64,000 bases of DNA from JAENVU01 sp038250905 (GTDB lineage Bacteria > Actinomycetota > Acidimicrobiia > IMCC26256 > JAENVU01): contig JBBSBV010000021.1 in assembly GCA_038250905.1 (NCBI GenBank), positions 1-64,000 of the forward strand, read 5' to 3'. The position numbers and the translations under genes are program-made. The notes below the pieces were generated by a model that ran no database searches, was not told the origin of the DNA, and saw nothing but the letters and a program-made list of their open reading frames with translations. The first letter of the stretch is position 1. Every line of letters begins with the position of its first letter. Below, piece after piece: positions 63,346-64,000 of the stretch.

Positions 63346-64000
63346 CCGAGCCGATGCCGAACCGGCAGGTCGTGTTCATGCCGTCGGGCCGGCGCGGTTC
63401 GGTCGCGGTCGGTACCACGGTGCTCGCCGCGGCGCGCGAACTCGGAGTGGACCTCGACAGCGTTTGCGGAGGCCGGGGAATCTGCGGTCACTGCCAGGTC
63501 GTCCCGGCCACCGGCTCGTTCGCGAAATGGGCCGTCGAATCCGACGCCGACGCGCTGGGCGCGCGCGGCGCGGCGGAGCTCGAGGCCCGGCCGGCGCGAC
63601 CGGTACAGCCGGACGCGCGGCTCGGTTGCCTCGCCGCCGTGGAGCACGACGTCGTCATCGACGTCCCCGCGTCGAGCCAGGTCCACCGGCCCGTGGTGCG
63701 CAAGGCGATCGCACTCGACGACCTGGTGGTCGACCCCCTCGTCACCCTCGCCTACGTGGAGCTGCCCCCACCGACGATGGACGGGACGAGCCTGGTCACC
63801 GCCATCCGGACCGCGCTCCGCACCCAGCACGGCATCGACCTCGGCCCGGTCGGTGCGGGCGCGTTGCCGGGACTCCATCGATCCTTCGCCGACGACGTGC
63901 GCGGCGCGACCCTGGTGCTCCGCCACGTCACCGACTCGCAGCCCGCACTGGTCACGAGCGTGCCGGGCTTCACCGATCGCGCGTACGGCGCGGCCGTCGA
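63342..64000 (+). CDS. Corrinoid activation protein with N-terminal ferredoxin domain (RACo/RamA-like), truncated by window edge
   Basis: Keeps corrinoid proteins active by ATP-dependent reduction of Co(II) to Co(I). Only about 219 codons are visible: a [2Fe-2S] ferredoxin domain with ligands in CGGRGICGHC and GCLAAVEHD, then the start of the linker and DUF4445 region (VDPLVTLAYVELPPPTMDG). Full proteins have about 550-700 residues, so the ASKHA ATPase part is to the right. Following genes should include the cognate methyltransferases. Confidence 0.85.
   Translation, partial: MTEPMPNRQVVFMPSGRRGSVAVGTTVLAAARELGVDLDSVCGGRGICGHCQVVPATGSFAKWAVESDADALGARGAAELEARPARPVQPDARLGCLAAVEHDVVIDVPASSQVHRPVVRKAIALDDLVVDPLVTLAYVELPPPTMDGTSLVTAIRTALRTQHGIDLGPVGAGALPGLHRSFADDVRGATLVLRHVTDSQPALVTSVPGFTDRAYGAAV

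Overview
The window is high-GC DNA with densely packed operons, often with ATGA or GTGA stop/start overlaps. Several features point to Actinomycetota, plausibly Acidimicrobiia or a relative (inference, no 16S here): the order holB-tmk-MFS-topA, a CeoB/CeoC K+ regulator pair, and a Tad secretion locus flanked by its typical helicase and HAD hydrolase. A selenocysteine tRNA is encoded at 39273-39366.

Region by region: (1) 1-5134 is the integrase-proximal end of an integrative, probably mobilizable or conjugative element. It carries a MobF relaxase cut by the window edge, an unknown protein, a ribbon-helix-helix regulator with a legible promoter and operator, an excisionase and a tyrosine integrase. 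The integrase ends close to the 3' end of a tRNA-Thr(CGT) gene, the likely attachment site. (2) 5255-11823 is housekeeping: holB, tmk, an MFS transporter, topA and dedA. (3) 11825-27971 is a monovalent cation and membrane-energy block. It has a complete kdpFABCDE system extended by a small membrane protein and two DUF4118 proteins, a K+-independent H+-pyrophosphatase, a KimA-type K+ importer and two TrkA/CeoB/CeoC-like K+ regulators with an OB-fold gene between them. (4) 28056-37144 holds a lipoprotein plus LytR-CpsA-Psr pair, an MrfA-like helicase and a Tad pilus/secretion operon on the minus strand; HAD and PLP-enzyme genes follow on the plus strand. (5) 39127-48277 is mixed: a 25-residue membrane peptide, selC, an intact and a frameshifted aldo/keto reductase, a MOSC protein, a sigma factor next to three perfect DnaA boxes, an unfamiliar three-gene operon with a ferritin-like protein, and nadE. 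(6) 48438-50504 has a thiolase-like lipid-transfer protein and an SDR enzyme.

(7) 50568-64000 is the most coherent accessory theme: choline and glycine betaine use. A betaine-homocysteine methyltransferase and purU run on the plus strand. On the minus strand an IclR regulator, an OpuA/ProU-type ABC importer (with two permease domains fused in one chain), choline dehydrogenase and betaine aldehyde dehydrogenase form one probable transcript. Divergent from it, across a 12-bp inverted repeat, start a corrinoid protein, a DUF1638 protein, a 'virulence factor' family protein and a ferredoxin-domain corrinoid activator that runs off the right edge. Together they suggest import of choline/betaine, oxidation of choline to betaine, and demethylation both by BHMT and by a cobalamin-dependent route whose methyltransferase should lie just beyond the window.
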